In this document: positions 17,159 through 26,745 of the stretch, in pieces | How positions within the stretch are numbered: the first letter of the stretch is position 1 | How the letters are laid out: each line of letters begins with the position of its first letter | Origin: QKMZ01 sp012965515 | Lineage (GTDB): Bacteria; Cyanobacteriota; Vampirovibrionia; Obscuribacterales; Obscuribacteraceae | Length of the DNA: 64,000 nt | NCBI GenBank assembly: GCA_937879965.1 | Contig: CALFMP010000036.1 | Span: forward strand, 624,354 to 688,353 | Direction of reading: 5' to 3' | Made by a program: the position numbers and the translations under genes | The notes under the pieces: model-generated | What the model was told of the DNA's origin: nothing | Databases searched by the model: none | Seen by the model: the letters and a program-made list of their open reading frames with translations, nothing else

Positions 17159-18301
17159 ATGGATTATCCAGTTACTGAACAAGCACCACCGACGCAGGAT
17201 GCTCTCCCGATCGGAATTGAACCATCCGCGCTACTTGAAGAGATAAACAGCATGCCTTCAATGTCAGCTCAAGATGCGCAGCGACTTGTCGAAAATTACG
17301 GTGAAGTGCCGTTGATGATCGTTTCTATGGATCGCGATCTCGATGGTAAAGTCGACACCGGCGCTGATTCTTTCTTGCGGAAAGTTGGAGGCGATGATGA
17401 GCTGTTTGGCTCTGGAGATGCCGCTCAACTTGAATCTGTCAAAAACAGTTCAGAAAGTAACTTGGATCAGTTGAGCGCGTTTTTATTTACGAACTATACC
17501 AACGAGATTGATAGATTCGACGGAAACGGTTTTGGTTTGAATTTTTTCAGTACTGGTCCTGACGGAGTAATCGGAGCCGGCGACATTCAGCGCGTTATCG
17601 ACAGTCCATCTGCTAAAGAGCAATTCGCTAAAGTGAACGATGTTTTCGATGTCTTTGATAATCAAGCAACATGGGATAAAGTCATGGGTTCGAGCTCAAT
17701 AACTCGCGAAGGATTGATGAACGTGAATGAAAGCATGCTTACTGAGCAAGAAAAAGACGCAGTTCATTACCTGCGAGACAATATAGCAGTGTTTGACGAT
17801 GCTAATCCACGCGCGGATGGGAGCATTGATATGAAAGACATTGAACGAGTTCGCGGTGAGCTGCGACCTAATACATACGGGGGAAACACTGACTTTCATA
17901 ACGGTCAGCAGGTAGATTCAGGAGACCTTATTGCGGACGTGACGAAGGAACTTGAAGTAAAACGCAATGCTGAAATTCAAGCCGCACAGACACAAGTAAT
18001 GAATGATCGCTCTGTTACATTCTCTCCAGACAAAGTTTCGTTCAAAGTGCAGTCCGGAGATACGCTCTACGATTTGGTGAACACAGAAATTAGAGCAATC
18101 AATGCACTCGCTGGCCGAACAGTCATGGAGGAAGTGCCACCAGGAGCGGATATCTACAACCATCCACTCACACATGATATTGCTCAAGCCAACGATATTA
18201 CCGATTATGACTTGATCTTCCCGGATCAACCTATCGTGATTAATAAGGCAATTCTAGATAAATACATCGACGGACCAGCTCAGTCGTCTGGTCCACGATA
18301 A
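17159..18301 (+). CDS. LysM-like protein with EF-hand-like loops, no signal peptide
   Basis: 380 residues; GAGGAG seven to twelve bases before the ATG. No Sec leader: the N-terminus is acidic and Pro-rich. Three loops fit the calcium-binding DxDxDG pattern at least in part: DRDLDGKVDTGAD (~58), TGPDGVIGAGD (~138) and NPRADGSIDMKD (~219). A C-terminal segment (~285-370) starting FKVQSGDTLYDLVN and ending in FPDQPIVI has the opening and closing strands of a LysM domain, with a longer middle than usual. LysM binds peptidoglycan or chitin-like glycans, so this protein probably works at a cell wall, yet it lacks its own export signal. The LysM echoes that of the giant protein at 20823-26477. Confidence 0.75.
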   Translation: MDYPVTEQAPPTQDALPIGIEPSALLEEINSMPSMSAQDAQRLVENYGEVPLMIVSMDRDLDGKVDTGADSFLRKVGGDDELFGSGDAAQLESVKNSSESNLDQLSAFLFTNYTNEIDRFDGNGFGLNFFSTGPDGVIGAGDIQRVIDSPSAKEQFAKVNDVFDVFDNQATWDKVMGSSSITREGLMNVNESMLTEQEKDAVHYLRDNIAVFDDANPRADGSIDMKDIERVRGELRPNTYGGNTDFHNGQQVDSGDLIADVTKELEVKRNAEIQAAQTQVMNDRSVTFSPDKVSFKVQSGDTLYDLVNTEIRAINALAGRTVMEEVPPGADIYNHPLTHDIAQANDITDYDLIFPDQPIVINKAILDKYIDGPAQSSGPR

Positions 18302-18329
18302 ACGCAAAGTTTGTGAAAGGGGAAACGCA

Positions 18330-18371
18330 GTGCAGTATGTCCGCTTGCGGATGTGCTGCACAAGCGCTTTT
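18330..18371 (+). terminator. Possible terminator hairpin
   Basis: GTGCAG (18330-18335) pairs with CTGCAC (18356-18361), with an inner TCCGC / GCGGA stem. A T-run follows at about 18368-18372. It lies just after the LysM-like gene; the internal mismatches make it weaker than the other terminators here. Confidence 0.5.
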
Positions 18372-18438
18372 TACTACTTTGTTACCTGTTGAAATCTAAA
18401 ATCATAGATCTTACTAAGTACGAGGCATCCGAAGAATT

Positions 18439-19260
18439 ATGTCCCTTAAATCACTAGATGGATTAGGCGAACGCATCTCGAATAGAGTTCACAGCCAAAT
18501 ACAACTCCAGTTCTGCGAAGCATTCGACGGTGTGGCGAAAAGAGCATGCAATACTGGTATGGAACATCTTCCACCGCTGGAAATGTCTTCCAACGCGATG
18601 TCGCCAGGACGCGCAAGTCCATCCACTAGTCCAGAGATTCCTTCTCCATCAGTTGAAAGCCCCTCCAATCCGCCTAATCCAATTGCAAAACAACTTGTGA
18701 ATAGAGACGCGGAAGCAGATTCGCAAGGCGAGAAAAATACAAAATCAAAGACCGACGCTCAGGCGAAAAAGAAGAAGCTAGGTCCGCCTAGTCTATTGCT
18801 CGATGATCCGATAGAACCTGGTAAGGAGCTTCCAGAAAATAGAAAAGAACTTCCGTCGATGGGAGAAGCTGTTGATCAATGGGATGCACAAATTGTGGAA
18901 GCAGCTGAGCGATGGGGCGTTCCAGCGGCACAATTAAAGGCGATGGTGTGGATTGAAACTGGTGGTGCCGGGGATCCTAATGCGGTGCAGATTAACCCCT
19001 ACTACGGGAATACCTATGGTCTGACTCAGATCAATCCTATCTATTGGAAAGACACTGCCACCAATCTAGGATATGACCTCAACACCGTAGAAGGGCAGCT
19101 AGGAATGGGCGCATACATTTTGCGCGAAGGATACAACGTTACTGGAAGCTGGGACGGTGCCTCATCTTGGTACTTCAATCCGGCTGGCACGGGTGATGCC
19201 GTGAATAACACTACAAATGCTGAGTACATCGCTCGTATGCATGAATTGATGGGCTATTAG
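18439..19260 (+). CDS. Lytic transglycosylase (SLT-like), no signal peptide
   Basis: 273 residues. Residues ~1-135 are a Pro/Ser/Lys-rich, probably unstructured region with no Sec leader. Residues ~145-273 fit the lysozyme-like SLT fold: AQLKAMVWIETGG supplies the catalytic Glu (~173), followed by NTYGLTQINPIYW (the GLxQI-type motif), LGMGAYILREGY and a final helix with NAEYIARMHEL. Such enzymes cleave the MurNAc-GlcNAc bond of peptidoglycan. It is the second of three cell-wall-related genes on this strand. Lack of a leader suggests export by a dedicated machine or release by lysis. Confidence 0.85.
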   Translation: MSLKSLDGLGERISNRVHSQIQLQFCEAFDGVAKRACNTGMEHLPPLEMSSNAMSPGRASPSTSPEIPSPSVESPSNPPNPIAKQLVNRDAEADSQGEKNTKSKTDAQAKKKKLGPPSLLLDDPIEPGKELPENRKELPSMGEAVDQWDAQIVEAAERWGVPAAQLKAMVWIETGGAGDPNAVQINPYYGNTYGLTQINPIYWKDTATNLGYDLNTVEGQLGMGAYILREGYNVTGSWDGASSWYFNPAGTGDAVNNTTNAEYIARMHELMGY

Positions 19261-19315
19261 TGATTGGAGCGCTCCTCGAGGCATGAAGCAGAGCAGATTC
19301 ACCAGGTGACAACAA

Positions 19316-20698
19316 ATGAGCAAACATACTTTTGGTCGAGATTTCGGCGGTTCTGACAGACGTGGCGGTGGCAATGGCGGAGGACACTTTGGAGGAGCAA
19401 ACTTTGACACAAACTTCAGAGATTTCCCCTCTCGTGCGCGAAAAATGGCCAGTCATGATAATTCAGGGCTGCCCAACTTTGATTTGCAACACGATCGAGA
19501 TAGAGAACGAAGAAATAATTCTGGAGCCGGTTTTGAGCATGAACGAATTCAGGACCGTATGCGAAAGCAAGATGGCGAACGAAAGCAAGATGGTGAGTCC
19601 GCAAGAGACAAAGGCCTTTCTACACATCAATCCGCTGGTGATGAACACAACTGGATTGACAAATTTTTGAAAGAACGGAATCGTGATCGACTGCGAAGTA
19701 AGTTTTTGGAGCTTTCGGATAAAGCTAAAGAACGAAGACTTCAGCGTGAGATCAACGAATCATTAGCTGATCTTTGGACTGCGCTAGAACGCGGATTGCC
19801 GCTTGATTTTAATTCTCGTGAGCATGGTAAGCATGCTGACAAATCGCAAAGAGATTCGCATTCGTCAAAGGGCGGAGATGCTGGAGGGGTTGGAGCGCGA
19901 AACTCGACTGGCAATCGAGGCGGCGGTGGCGAATATGGTGGCTCGTCTAACTATGGAGGTGCCCGCGACTATAGTGACGTTGGTGACTACAGTGGCGCAG
20001 CATCTGGGTCGTCGCCAGGATATTCAAGCGGTGATGCTGTCGCCGCTCAGCCTTCAGGGGGACGTGGGGAATCCAGAGGATTTTCGTCTGTCGGCGATGT
20101 GTTTGGTGGTGTTGTCGATGGCATTAAAGCAAAAGCAAGTGATGTAGTTTCCTATCTCAGCGGATCGGTCAAGGACCTTCTCGATACTGCAGCGAGGTCA
20201 GTTGGAAAGCCGATGTGGGTCAATTCTCCCGTCGATGTAGCTGGAGGAGTTTACGGCTGTGCTGCGTCTATTTCAGAGGTTTTGATTCAAGCTGGTACGA
20301 TCGAGAAGGGTGAGTACAACGCCTCAGTGTCAGGTTTAGAGTCCTTGTTGAGCACACCAGAAGGGCAACCTACGCCTGCTGGCACAACCTATACTCCTCA
20401 AATTGGAAAAGGTTGGGTGCGAGTCGATGGACCTGTTCCTGGAGCTGTTGTGTGCGGATATCGAGAACCGCGCCCTGCGTTCAATGGCGGCGCTCACATA
20501 GGCATCGTAGGACCTGATGGAACCACAGTCTTTAACAACCATTCCGATAGTCGCGTTTTAGCAGAAGACCCTATAAGTGCCTTCAATTCTGGTGAATACC
20601 CACATGACGTCGCATACTATGTTCCAGCAGAGAGTTTGAAGAAACCGTCAGACTCATCACCGGAAGCTGAGAATGCCGAAGAGACAGAACTAACATAG
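19316..20698 (+). CDS. Gly-rich protein with C-terminal NlpC/P60- or CHAP-like peptidase domain
   Basis: 460 residues; AGGTGA is about seven bases before the ATG. Residues 1-40 are Gly/Arg/Asp-rich, ~45-170 are charged and helical, and ~195-265 are Gly/Ser/Tyr-rich. Residues ~300-450 look like a papain-fold cell-wall hydrolase: GVYGCAASISEVLIQAG gives the nucleophile Cys (~315) at a helix start, and GAHIGIVG gives the His (~394), followed by a strand with VFNNHS. This spacing suits CHAP or NlpC/P60 amidases or endopeptidases. No Sec leader is present. Together with the transglycosylase it would cut both glycan and peptide parts of peptidoglycan. It converges on the giant gene. Confidence 0.72.
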   Translation: MSKHTFGRDFGGSDRRGGGNGGGHFGGANFDTNFRDFPSRARKMASHDNSGLPNFDLQHDRDRERRNNSGAGFEHERIQDRMRKQDGERKQDGESARDKGLSTHQSAGDEHNWIDKFLKERNRDRLRSKFLELSDKAKERRLQREINESLADLWTALERGLPLDFNSREHGKHADKSQRDSHSSKGGDAGGVGARNSTGNRGGGGEYGGSSNYGGARDYSDVGDYSGAASGSSPGYSSGDAVAAQPSGGRGESRGFSSVGDVFGGVVDGIKAKASDVVSYLSGSVKDLLDTAARSVGKPMWVNSPVDVAGGVYGCAASISEVLIQAGTIEKGEYNASVSGLESLLSTPEGQPTPAGTTYTPQIGKGWVRVDGPVPGAVVCGYREPRPAFNGGAHIGIVGPDGTTVFNNHSDSRVLAEDPISAFNSGEYPHDVAYYVPAESLKKPSDSSPEAENAEETELT

Positions 20699-20719
20699 AA
20701 AACTTTCTCGAGAGACAAG

Positions 20720-20752
20720 AAAGGCGCATCAGAAGTAGTCTGGTGCGCCTTT
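20720..20752. terminator. Bidirectional terminator between convergent genes
   Basis: AAAGGCGCA (20720-20728) pairs with TGCGCCTTT (20744-20752), and the inner CAGA/TCTG extends the stem to about 14 bp. It lies between the hydrolase gene (ends 20698) and the giant gene (ends 20823), with A/T-rich ends on both sides. Confidence 0.85.
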
Positions 20753-20822
20753 ACTAAGACAATCATCCACTTCCTTTTCATTTGACGCTTTGCTCTCGTC
20801 CTCGGATTCTTCAACAGATCAT

Positions 20823-23800
20823 CTAGCTTTGACCGTCATTTATAACTTCAACAGGAATAATGAATTTGTTGCCTGTGTAGATCAAGTCAGGATCACCAAT
20901 CTCGTTAGCTGCCCTCAGTGCCAAGAGCATATCGTCATCATACACTGAGTCGCCGGGCGTAATTGCTTTCTCTCCCATCGCTGTGGCAATGTCATTGCGA
21001 ATTGCGAACAGAGTGTCGCCTTCTGGAATTACGAAAGCGTAACTGCCATCTTCTAGTCGATGTGCGATCCGTCCATTGATATTAACTTCTTCGCCCGTGA
21101 AGAAGTTTTTGTCGTCTGGTTCTGTGGTTTCTGAAGTTTCCGAAATAGTTTCTTCCTGGTCTATAACTACTTCTGAGTTTTCGCTGCTGTGATTCGTTTC
21201 TTCGCGGCGAGACAGGTTTTCCGCAGTGACGAGAGCAGTTGGTGTGGCAACTCTCGATGACCCTTTTGTTGTCGCTGCTCTCAGCGCATACTTGCCCCAA
21301 GGATAGCGAACTCGCAAGCCGCTGGTTGAATCCTTCGCTGCTGTTTCAGCCACGGTTGATTCCATAACTGCCGATCTTGTCGTAGAAGGTGTAGCGCGAG
21401 CGGCTTCAACTTCGTCGTAGCTATCGTCGGCAAACGCTAGCGGCTCCTCTACACGTGCAGTGTCGTCAACAACTATTGGAGAGGACGCAGCACGGGACGC
21501 TTCTACTTCGTCGTAGCTATCGTCGGCAAACGCTAGCGGCTCCTCTACACGTGCGGTGTCGTCAACAACTATTGGAGAGGACGCAGCACGGGACGCTTCT
21601 ACTTCGTCGTAGCTATCGTCGGCAAACGCTAGCGGCTCCTCTACACGTGCGGTGTCGTCAACAACAATTGGAGAGGACGCAGCACGGGACGCTTCTACTT
21701 GGTCGTAACTATCGTCGGCAAACGCTAGCGGCTCCTCTACACGTGCAGTGTCGTCAACAACTATTGGAGAGGACGCAGCACGGGACGCTTCTACTTCGTC
21801 GTAGCTATCGTCGGCAAACGCTAGCGGCTCCTCTACACGTGCGGTGTCGTCAACAACAATTGGAGGGTAGTCAGTGCGAGCGGCTTCAACATGGTCGTAA
21901 CTATCATCTGCAATCGGAAGTGGCTCCTCTGAACGCACAATGTCGTCAACGACGATTGGAGGGTAGTCAGCGCGAACAGATTCGATGTCGTCGTAGCTTC
22001 TGTTTTGGTTTATCAGCCGATCTTCTGGAGTAGCTACAACGTCAGCGGCCGGCAATGCGTCTGGGCGAACGACATCATCAGTTCCTGAAGGTGTTTCTTT
22101 TTGCGTGAAGTTCGACCGTTCCCACAAGTCGCTGTCTATGTCGTCCAAAATTGAATTGCCAGGTTGTGTGTGTGTCGCAACGTTGTCGAGGTTTCCTACT
22201 CCAGTTGCTGGTTCTGTTATGCTCGAAGGCAATTCACTTGCTGCCTTCCTTGCAGCGACTACTCTTACTGCTTCCTCTCCAGCGGCGGCTGTCCTAACTT
22301 CACCTTTTACAGCTGAAGCAAAAATTGCAGCACCTTCAGGCTCAGCGAGGACTTTAAGTATGTCGACTCTGTTTAGAACCGCGACTACAGCACCGCTCAC
22401 AGCGTTGTCATCAAACTCGCTAAGGTCGTAGTCTTCACCTTCGAAGGTGGCAGCAACCAAATTCTTGTATGCGGCACCCACGCCGGCAGTAACTCCAATG
22501 TCCAGTCCGAGCTTCGCTGGAACTGCGAGAGAGGTCCCGCCGGTAGCGACGGATGCTGCTGCCGCAATTACCATAATAGAAATGTTGAACGCTTGTTCTT
22601 TCGCTTCGTTTTGTGACTCAACATGATTGTTGGTGGCTTCGATGAAGTTTTCGATATCAGCGACAAACTGAGCCTCCAGTTCTTTACGCTCTTCGCCAGT
22701 GGCATTTTGAAGTGCGATTGCTGTGGGAAACAGTTGGAGCGCGCTGGCATCCATTCCTTGTTTTGTCCAGTCCCAAACACGCATCACCGCACCGTCAACG
22801 GCGCTGTTGTGTTCATGTGCTTCCTCAAGCGCACGAATTGCTGTCATCACCGGCGAAAGTTGAACACCCTGCAACGCAGCTTCGATCTTTACGGTTTCAG
22901 CCCCTGTTGCCCTGGTCATTACATCGTCGAAAACCAAACCTCCATAGCGGGCAAAGTATTCATCTGCTAGCCGCGTTTTTACTTCCGGTGACAGATGATC
23001 CAATGCGTTTAGCAACTCGTCTTGTGTAAACTCCGAGTCAACAACAAAACTGCGAACTTGATCCACGGCATCAAATTCTCCCTTTGCAATGATGTTGAGT
23101 TCGACGTCTCTCAGCTCTCCGTCGCTGAGAACTGATTCTCGAAACTCAGCGTAAGCCGAGTCGTCGCTCAGTAGCTGTTCTTTTTCCTCAGGTGAAACAT
23201 TCGCCATGAGCTCCAGCCTCTCTGTTTTACTGTTGGCGAGCATTAGTTCCTTGTCGATTGGTAGATTTCCATCCTCGAATAAAGGTGTGGACCAATCTTC
23301 CAAGCCGAAGAAATCCAAATTGACGGACTCGTGATTGATGCGTGCGGAGTTTGAGCCGGGTAGTATTAGCTCATCGTTGATTGCCTGATTTACAGCACGA
23401 TGCAACGCAATATTCAGCGATTGTGTAGTTTGCTCCGAACCTATCTGGTTTATTCCTTCTGCTTCAAATTCTGGATTCGCTGCAGCTTCATGACTGGCAT
23501 GTAGCAAATCGCTTCTCAGCTCCGGATATTCCGAGAGCAATTTTTCCGTATCGGCGATTGTTTTTGATGCAGGCGCATTGCGAATCGAATCCAACAGTAC
23601 CTGGTCGATTAGTTCTTCCTGCCCATCTTGAGCTAATGCTGGCTGCTCCGCTTCTTCTGTTTCGCCAATACGAGACAAGATTCGATTGGCCATCGTCCTT
23701 TGCGCCGGATTACCGCCAGCCAGCTCTCCCATTGTTGTGTTTAATCGATCGTGCACGAATGCTTTAAATTCTGGGTTTGTTCGATAAGCCTTCTTCTCCT

Positions 23801-26477
23801 CGCCAGTCATGTAGATGAGCGCATTGATTGCGGCTTCCGCCGAGGGTTGTCCTGAAAGCACAGTTTCTAGACTGCGACGACCTGCTTCATTAGCTTTGTC
23901 GTATGATTCTGCTTTTAGCTTTTCGTCTAGCATGGCGCGAATTGATTCGCGATCTTTTTCTTTCAGAGATAGAACATCCATTGCCTGCTCGATCTCAGGA
24001 ACAACAAATGTTTCCCCATCTGAAACGGTGGTGGAATATTCTTGACGAATTAAGTTCCAGTCTTCCTCACTCAGGTTTTCTACAGAAGAATAAACGCGGT
24101 CAACATCCGTCCCGCTCATAATTCCGCCCGCTCCGAAGAATCCCAAATATCCGTAGTCATAGGCGCTGAGCATGTTTGTTACTACTTCCGGGTCACCTCT
24201 AAGAGGTGATTCCCAGCGCATGAGTTTGTTTCGGTCTCCTGCTGCCGCAGCATCTAAAGCCTGATGAACGCTCTTATAAAACGTCAGTGCTTTTGCTTGC
24301 TCGGCTGTTAGCTCCGGAGATGGCGCGTTGTTTTCCTTTGCTTCCTCTTCCTGTTTTGCCAGCTCTTCACCCTGTACAAATCGCATTTTCTCTTCGTCGG
24401 TTGCATTATGTGCTGCTCTTGTAATGTCATCTTCGTCGGTTCTTCCAACCATGCCGAAGCCCAGAAGACCTGCCTTCTCCAAGTCATTTCTGTCATGAGT
24501 GGCGAGCGTCGCAATACTCAAAGTTCCATACTCAAGATAATCATTGGCAATTTCCTGGTCGCCACCATCAGGAAAAATCGCCTTGATTTGTTCTTTGACC
24601 TGCTCAGTAGCCTCGAATTCCGCGCGAACGTCGTCGGGCGTCATTCGCATGGCTTCGGCGAATATTGCTAGATTGCCGTTAGCGAGACCGATTTTTGCCA
24701 CCGTCACGTGAATATTTTCTGCGGGATTTTCGATTTCTACTCCATTAGCATTAAGCTGTTCCAAATACGCACCAACAACTTCTTGCGTGTCAGCGGAAAG
24801 AAGTTCAGAATTCGCGTTCAAATCATCGACGAGACTGATACCGTAGTCAGCCAAATATTTTTCATTCACCGACTGCAGAGTTTTTGGGTCCAAAGATGCC
24901 AGCGCCATTCTCACTGTTTGTTCGACTTCGCCTTGATCTGCATTTTTTCGCCCGACTCTATCCTCTTTCAACGCCGTTAAACTGACGTTGAGTGTGCCTG
25001 CAACATCCAAGTCTGTTCCGTCGCGCTTCAGTTCTGCATTGACGGTTGCACCGTACACGGCATCATTGTGTTTGCTTGCAATGTAATCTGGAATGCTTGC
25101 AAAATGCTGAGCCTGGAAGTGTTCTTGCAGTTCTTCCCTTTCTTGTTTGTTGAGCGTTGCGATAATGTTTAACGTCGATTGTTGATCGTTATTGTCAATC
25201 GCGGTAGTAAGTTCGTCTACTGCCGTCGCTACAATCTCGCTAGCAACGTCGGAACTATTGGCTCTGTGAGAGCCGTAGTCAACGCCTTCGTAGGCGAAGG
25301 CAACTTTGTTCAGGTCGATATTTGCTTTGCTTGGATCGAACGACCCGTCGCTTGTATTGCCTTCACTGTCCTGAAAACGTCCAGCATGAGCGTTTATGTT
25401 AGCAACTGCGGCGCGTTCTTCCTCGGAGAGCGACGAGTCGCTCATCCATGCTTGCAATTGCGAAGCGGAAATTACAGGTATTCCTTGGGCGTTGTTCGAA
25501 ATATCTATTTTGTCGGCAAGCGAAAGAACAGTGGACAAATCATCCTGATCGAGAGGGTATTCTTTGCCGGCTCTCGCCCACTCGCTTCGAACGAGCTGAC
25601 CACCTTCTTCGAATGACGCACCATAGGATGCAGCAATTTCGTGCAACCATGGATTGATGTTTGTCGGATTTCCATCCTCAGAATTGCCATACCCAGCGCC
25701 TTGATCGCGCCCCCAGAAGAGTGCCCAATCAATAAATTGTCTCTGTTGCGGAGATAGGGTTTGTACAGGATTGTTCGGATTCTCAGCCGAACTTTCCATT
25801 GCCAGTTCATCCTGACTTTTCACGAATTCAAAGTCTTCGATGGTGACTTCGTTGTCAGGACTGAGGATTTTGCTTGCTAAATCTTCGAAGTAATCAGGTC
25901 CACCGGCATCTACTGCTACTTGCCCGAACATTTCCACCATGCCCGGGTCGAAGTACATTTCCCATTCTTTGATGTCTTCTATTCCGGCGATATCGTCATC
26001 GTAATTCGGATCATTTACATCCGGGTATTTTGCATTTTCAATGGTGTCGAAGTATTGTGAAAGTCCGGCGGCCAGGAGCCGATCGTTATGAGCGATTGGA
26101 GTTTGCGGAGCCACTGGTGCGGCATCCCAACTTGCAGGCGGCGCCATACCGTTGTTGATGGCATCTACTTCGTAGTGGTTGTAGTGCTTTCCTCCTTCCG
26201 GATTGAATTTTGCTTCTCCTTCTTCGTTGCCTAATCCATCCAGCATGATGGTGCCGAGTATGCCTTTCTCCGCGAGCTGAGAAGAAATCTCCGCGTACTT
26301 TTCCTTCTCCTGCTCGGGATTGTAGGCGTCCCACGCTTCGCTTATCTCCTGCATTTCGTTGTCGGTGATTGACTCACCTCCATCAGCATTAGGATTTACA
26401 GCCTCGGCATAGGCGTCAACAACCGCAGACTCTAAAGTGGCACCAGCATTAGCAGGTACAGCGGCAACATCGGGCAT
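20823..26477 (-). CDS. Giant repeat protein with annexin-like helical repeats and C-terminal LysM
   Basis: About 1,884 residues from the ATG at 26477, chosen because GGAGGA lies five bases upstream; the frame is open further back but has no such site. No Sec leader. Residues ~1-1290 are acidic helical repeats recurring every ~60-100 residues around patterns like LxxEExxxLxxxYxxxYG; examples are NEKYLADYGISLVDDL (~535-550) and LADEYFARYGGLVFDDV (~1165-1180), both similar to the annexin repeat helices. A Gly/Ala-rich hydrophobic stretch lies at ~1295-1340. Six 32-residue repeats plus a partial seventh (~1493-1695) follow, then a Ser/Thr/Glu-rich linker and a LysM-like end (~1810-1875, FVIPEGDTLFAIRND ... 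NKFIIPVEV). It is probably a surface, secreted or wall-bound protein; function unknown. Confidence 0.85.
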   Translation of the reverse strand: MPDVAAVPANAGATLESAVVDAYAEAVNPNADGGESITDNEMQEISEAWDAYNPEQEKEKYAEISSQLAEKGILGTIMLDGLGNEEGEAKFNPEGGKHYNHYEVDAINNGMAPPASWDAAPVAPQTPIAHNDRLLAAGLSQYFDTIENAKYPDVNDPNYDDDIAGIEDIKEWEMYFDPGMVEMFGQVAVDAGGPDYFEDLASKILSPDNEVTIEDFEFVKSQDELAMESSAENPNNPVQTLSPQQRQFIDWALFWGRDQGAGYGNSEDGNPTNINPWLHEIAASYGASFEEGGQLVRSEWARAGKEYPLDQDDLSTVLSLADKIDISNNAQGIPVISASQLQAWMSDSSLSEEERAAVANINAHAGRFQDSEGNTSDGSFDPSKANIDLNKVAFAYEGVDYGSHRANSSDVASEIVATAVDELTTAIDNNDQQSTLNIIATLNKQEREELQEHFQAQHFASIPDYIASKHNDAVYGATVNAELKRDGTDLDVAGTLNVSLTALKEDRVGRKNADQGEVEQTVRMALASLDPKTLQSVNEKYLADYGISLVDDLNANSELLSADTQEVVGAYLEQLNANGVEIENPAENIHVTVAKIGLANGNLAIFAEAMRMTPDDVRAEFEATEQVKEQIKAIFPDGGDQEIANDYLEYGTLSIATLATHDRNDLEKAGLLGFGMVGRTDEDDITRAAHNATDEEKMRFVQGEELAKQEEEAKENNAPSPELTAEQAKALTFYKSVHQALDAAAAGDRNKLMRWESPLRGDPEVVTNMLSAYDYGYLGFFGAGGIMSGTDVDRVYSSVENLSEEDWNLIRQEYSTTVSDGETFVVPEIEQAMDVLSLKEKDRESIRAMLDEKLKAESYDKANEAGRRSLETVLSGQPSAEAAINALIYMTGEEKKAYRTNPEFKAFVHDRLNTTMGELAGGNPAQRTMANRILSRIGETEEAEQPALAQDGQEELIDQVLLDSIRNAPASKTIADTEKLLSEYPELRSDLLHASHEAAANPEFEAEGINQIGSEQTTQSLNIALHRAVNQAINDELILPGSNSARINHESVNLDFFGLEDWSTPLFEDGNLPIDKELMLANSKTERLELMANVSPEEKEQLLSDDSAYAEFRESVLSDGELRDVELNIIAKGEFDAVDQVRSFVVDSEFTQDELLNALDHLSPEVKTRLADEYFARYGGLVFDDVMTRATGAETVKIEAALQGVQLSPVMTAIRALEEAHEHNSAVDGAVMRVWDWTKQGMDASALQLFPTAIALQNATGEERKELEAQFVADIENFIEATNNHVESQNEAKEQAFNISIMVIAAAASVATGGTSLAVPAKLGLDIGVTAGVGAAYKNLVAATFEGEDYDLSEFDDNAVSGAVVAVLNRVDILKVLAEPEGAAIFASAVKGEVRTAAAGEEAVRVVAARKAASELPSSITEPATGVGNLDNVATHTQPGNSILDDIDSDLWERSNFTQKETPSGTDDVVRPDALPAADVVATPEDRLINQNRSYDDIESVRADYPPIVVDDIVRSEEPLPIADDSYDHVEAARTDYPPIVVDDTARVEEPLAFADDSYDEVEASRAASSPIVVDDTARVEEPLAFADDSYDQVEASRAASSPIVVDDTARVEEPLAFADDSYDEVEASRAASSPIVVDDTARVEEPLAFADDSYDEVEASRAASSPIVVDDTARVEEPLAFADDSYDEVEAARATPSTTRSAVMESTVAETAAKDSTSGLRVRYPWGKYALRAATTKGSSRVATPTALVTAENLSRREETNHSSENSEVVIDQEETISETSETTEPDDKNFFTGEEVNINGRIAHRLEDGSYAFVIPEGDTLFAIRNDIATAMGEKAITPGDSVYDDDMLLALRAANEIGDPDLIYTGNKFIIPVEVINDGQS
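21390..22000 (-). repeat. 96-bp in-frame tandem repeat (six units plus a partial)
   Basis: Unit boundaries at 21481, 21577, 21673, 21769 and 21865 are exactly 96 bp apart. The middle copies are nearly identical at DNA level; the two at the higher-coordinate end have drifted. Each codes for 32 residues of the form SYDxVExxRxxxxPIVVDD followed by an acidic linker with EEPLxxADD. Confidence 0.97.
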
Positions 26478-26745
26478 GAAAGTCCTCCATCGCCACTGCT
26501 GTGGCGAATATAGAAACTGCGAATTCGGTAGGGGTGACCGGATGTGCGTTGGTTGGAGTATGACGATAGTCGCCACTGGTAACGGAGTCGTAAATGGCAG
26601 CCGCCTACATATAAATGGCGGCAATTTCGTCCCTTTTACAACCTTGTTACCGGTCGTCCTTAATATCGGAACAACGGAGCTACCGGCTCGAAGTTTCCCC
26701 TCTTCAGTGCACAACCCACCCCTTTCAGTCTATGTGAGAACATCG
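26478..26745. promoter_or_regulatory. Divergent upstream region of giant gene and membrane-protein genes
   Basis: 268 bp with no supported gene. It contains the GGAGGA ribosome site of the giant gene at its left end. Promoters for both directions should lie here; none was pinned down. Confidence 0.4.

Noticed and set aside
21390..22000. Regular repeats that could suggest a CRISPR array
   Set aside because: The period is an exact 96 bp with no distinct spacers, and the repeats are in frame with a long coding sequence.
26478..26714. 79-residue extension of the giant protein
   Set aside because: It crosses the GGAGGA site and reads as Pro/Thr-rich non-protein sequence; the ATG at 26477 is well placed.
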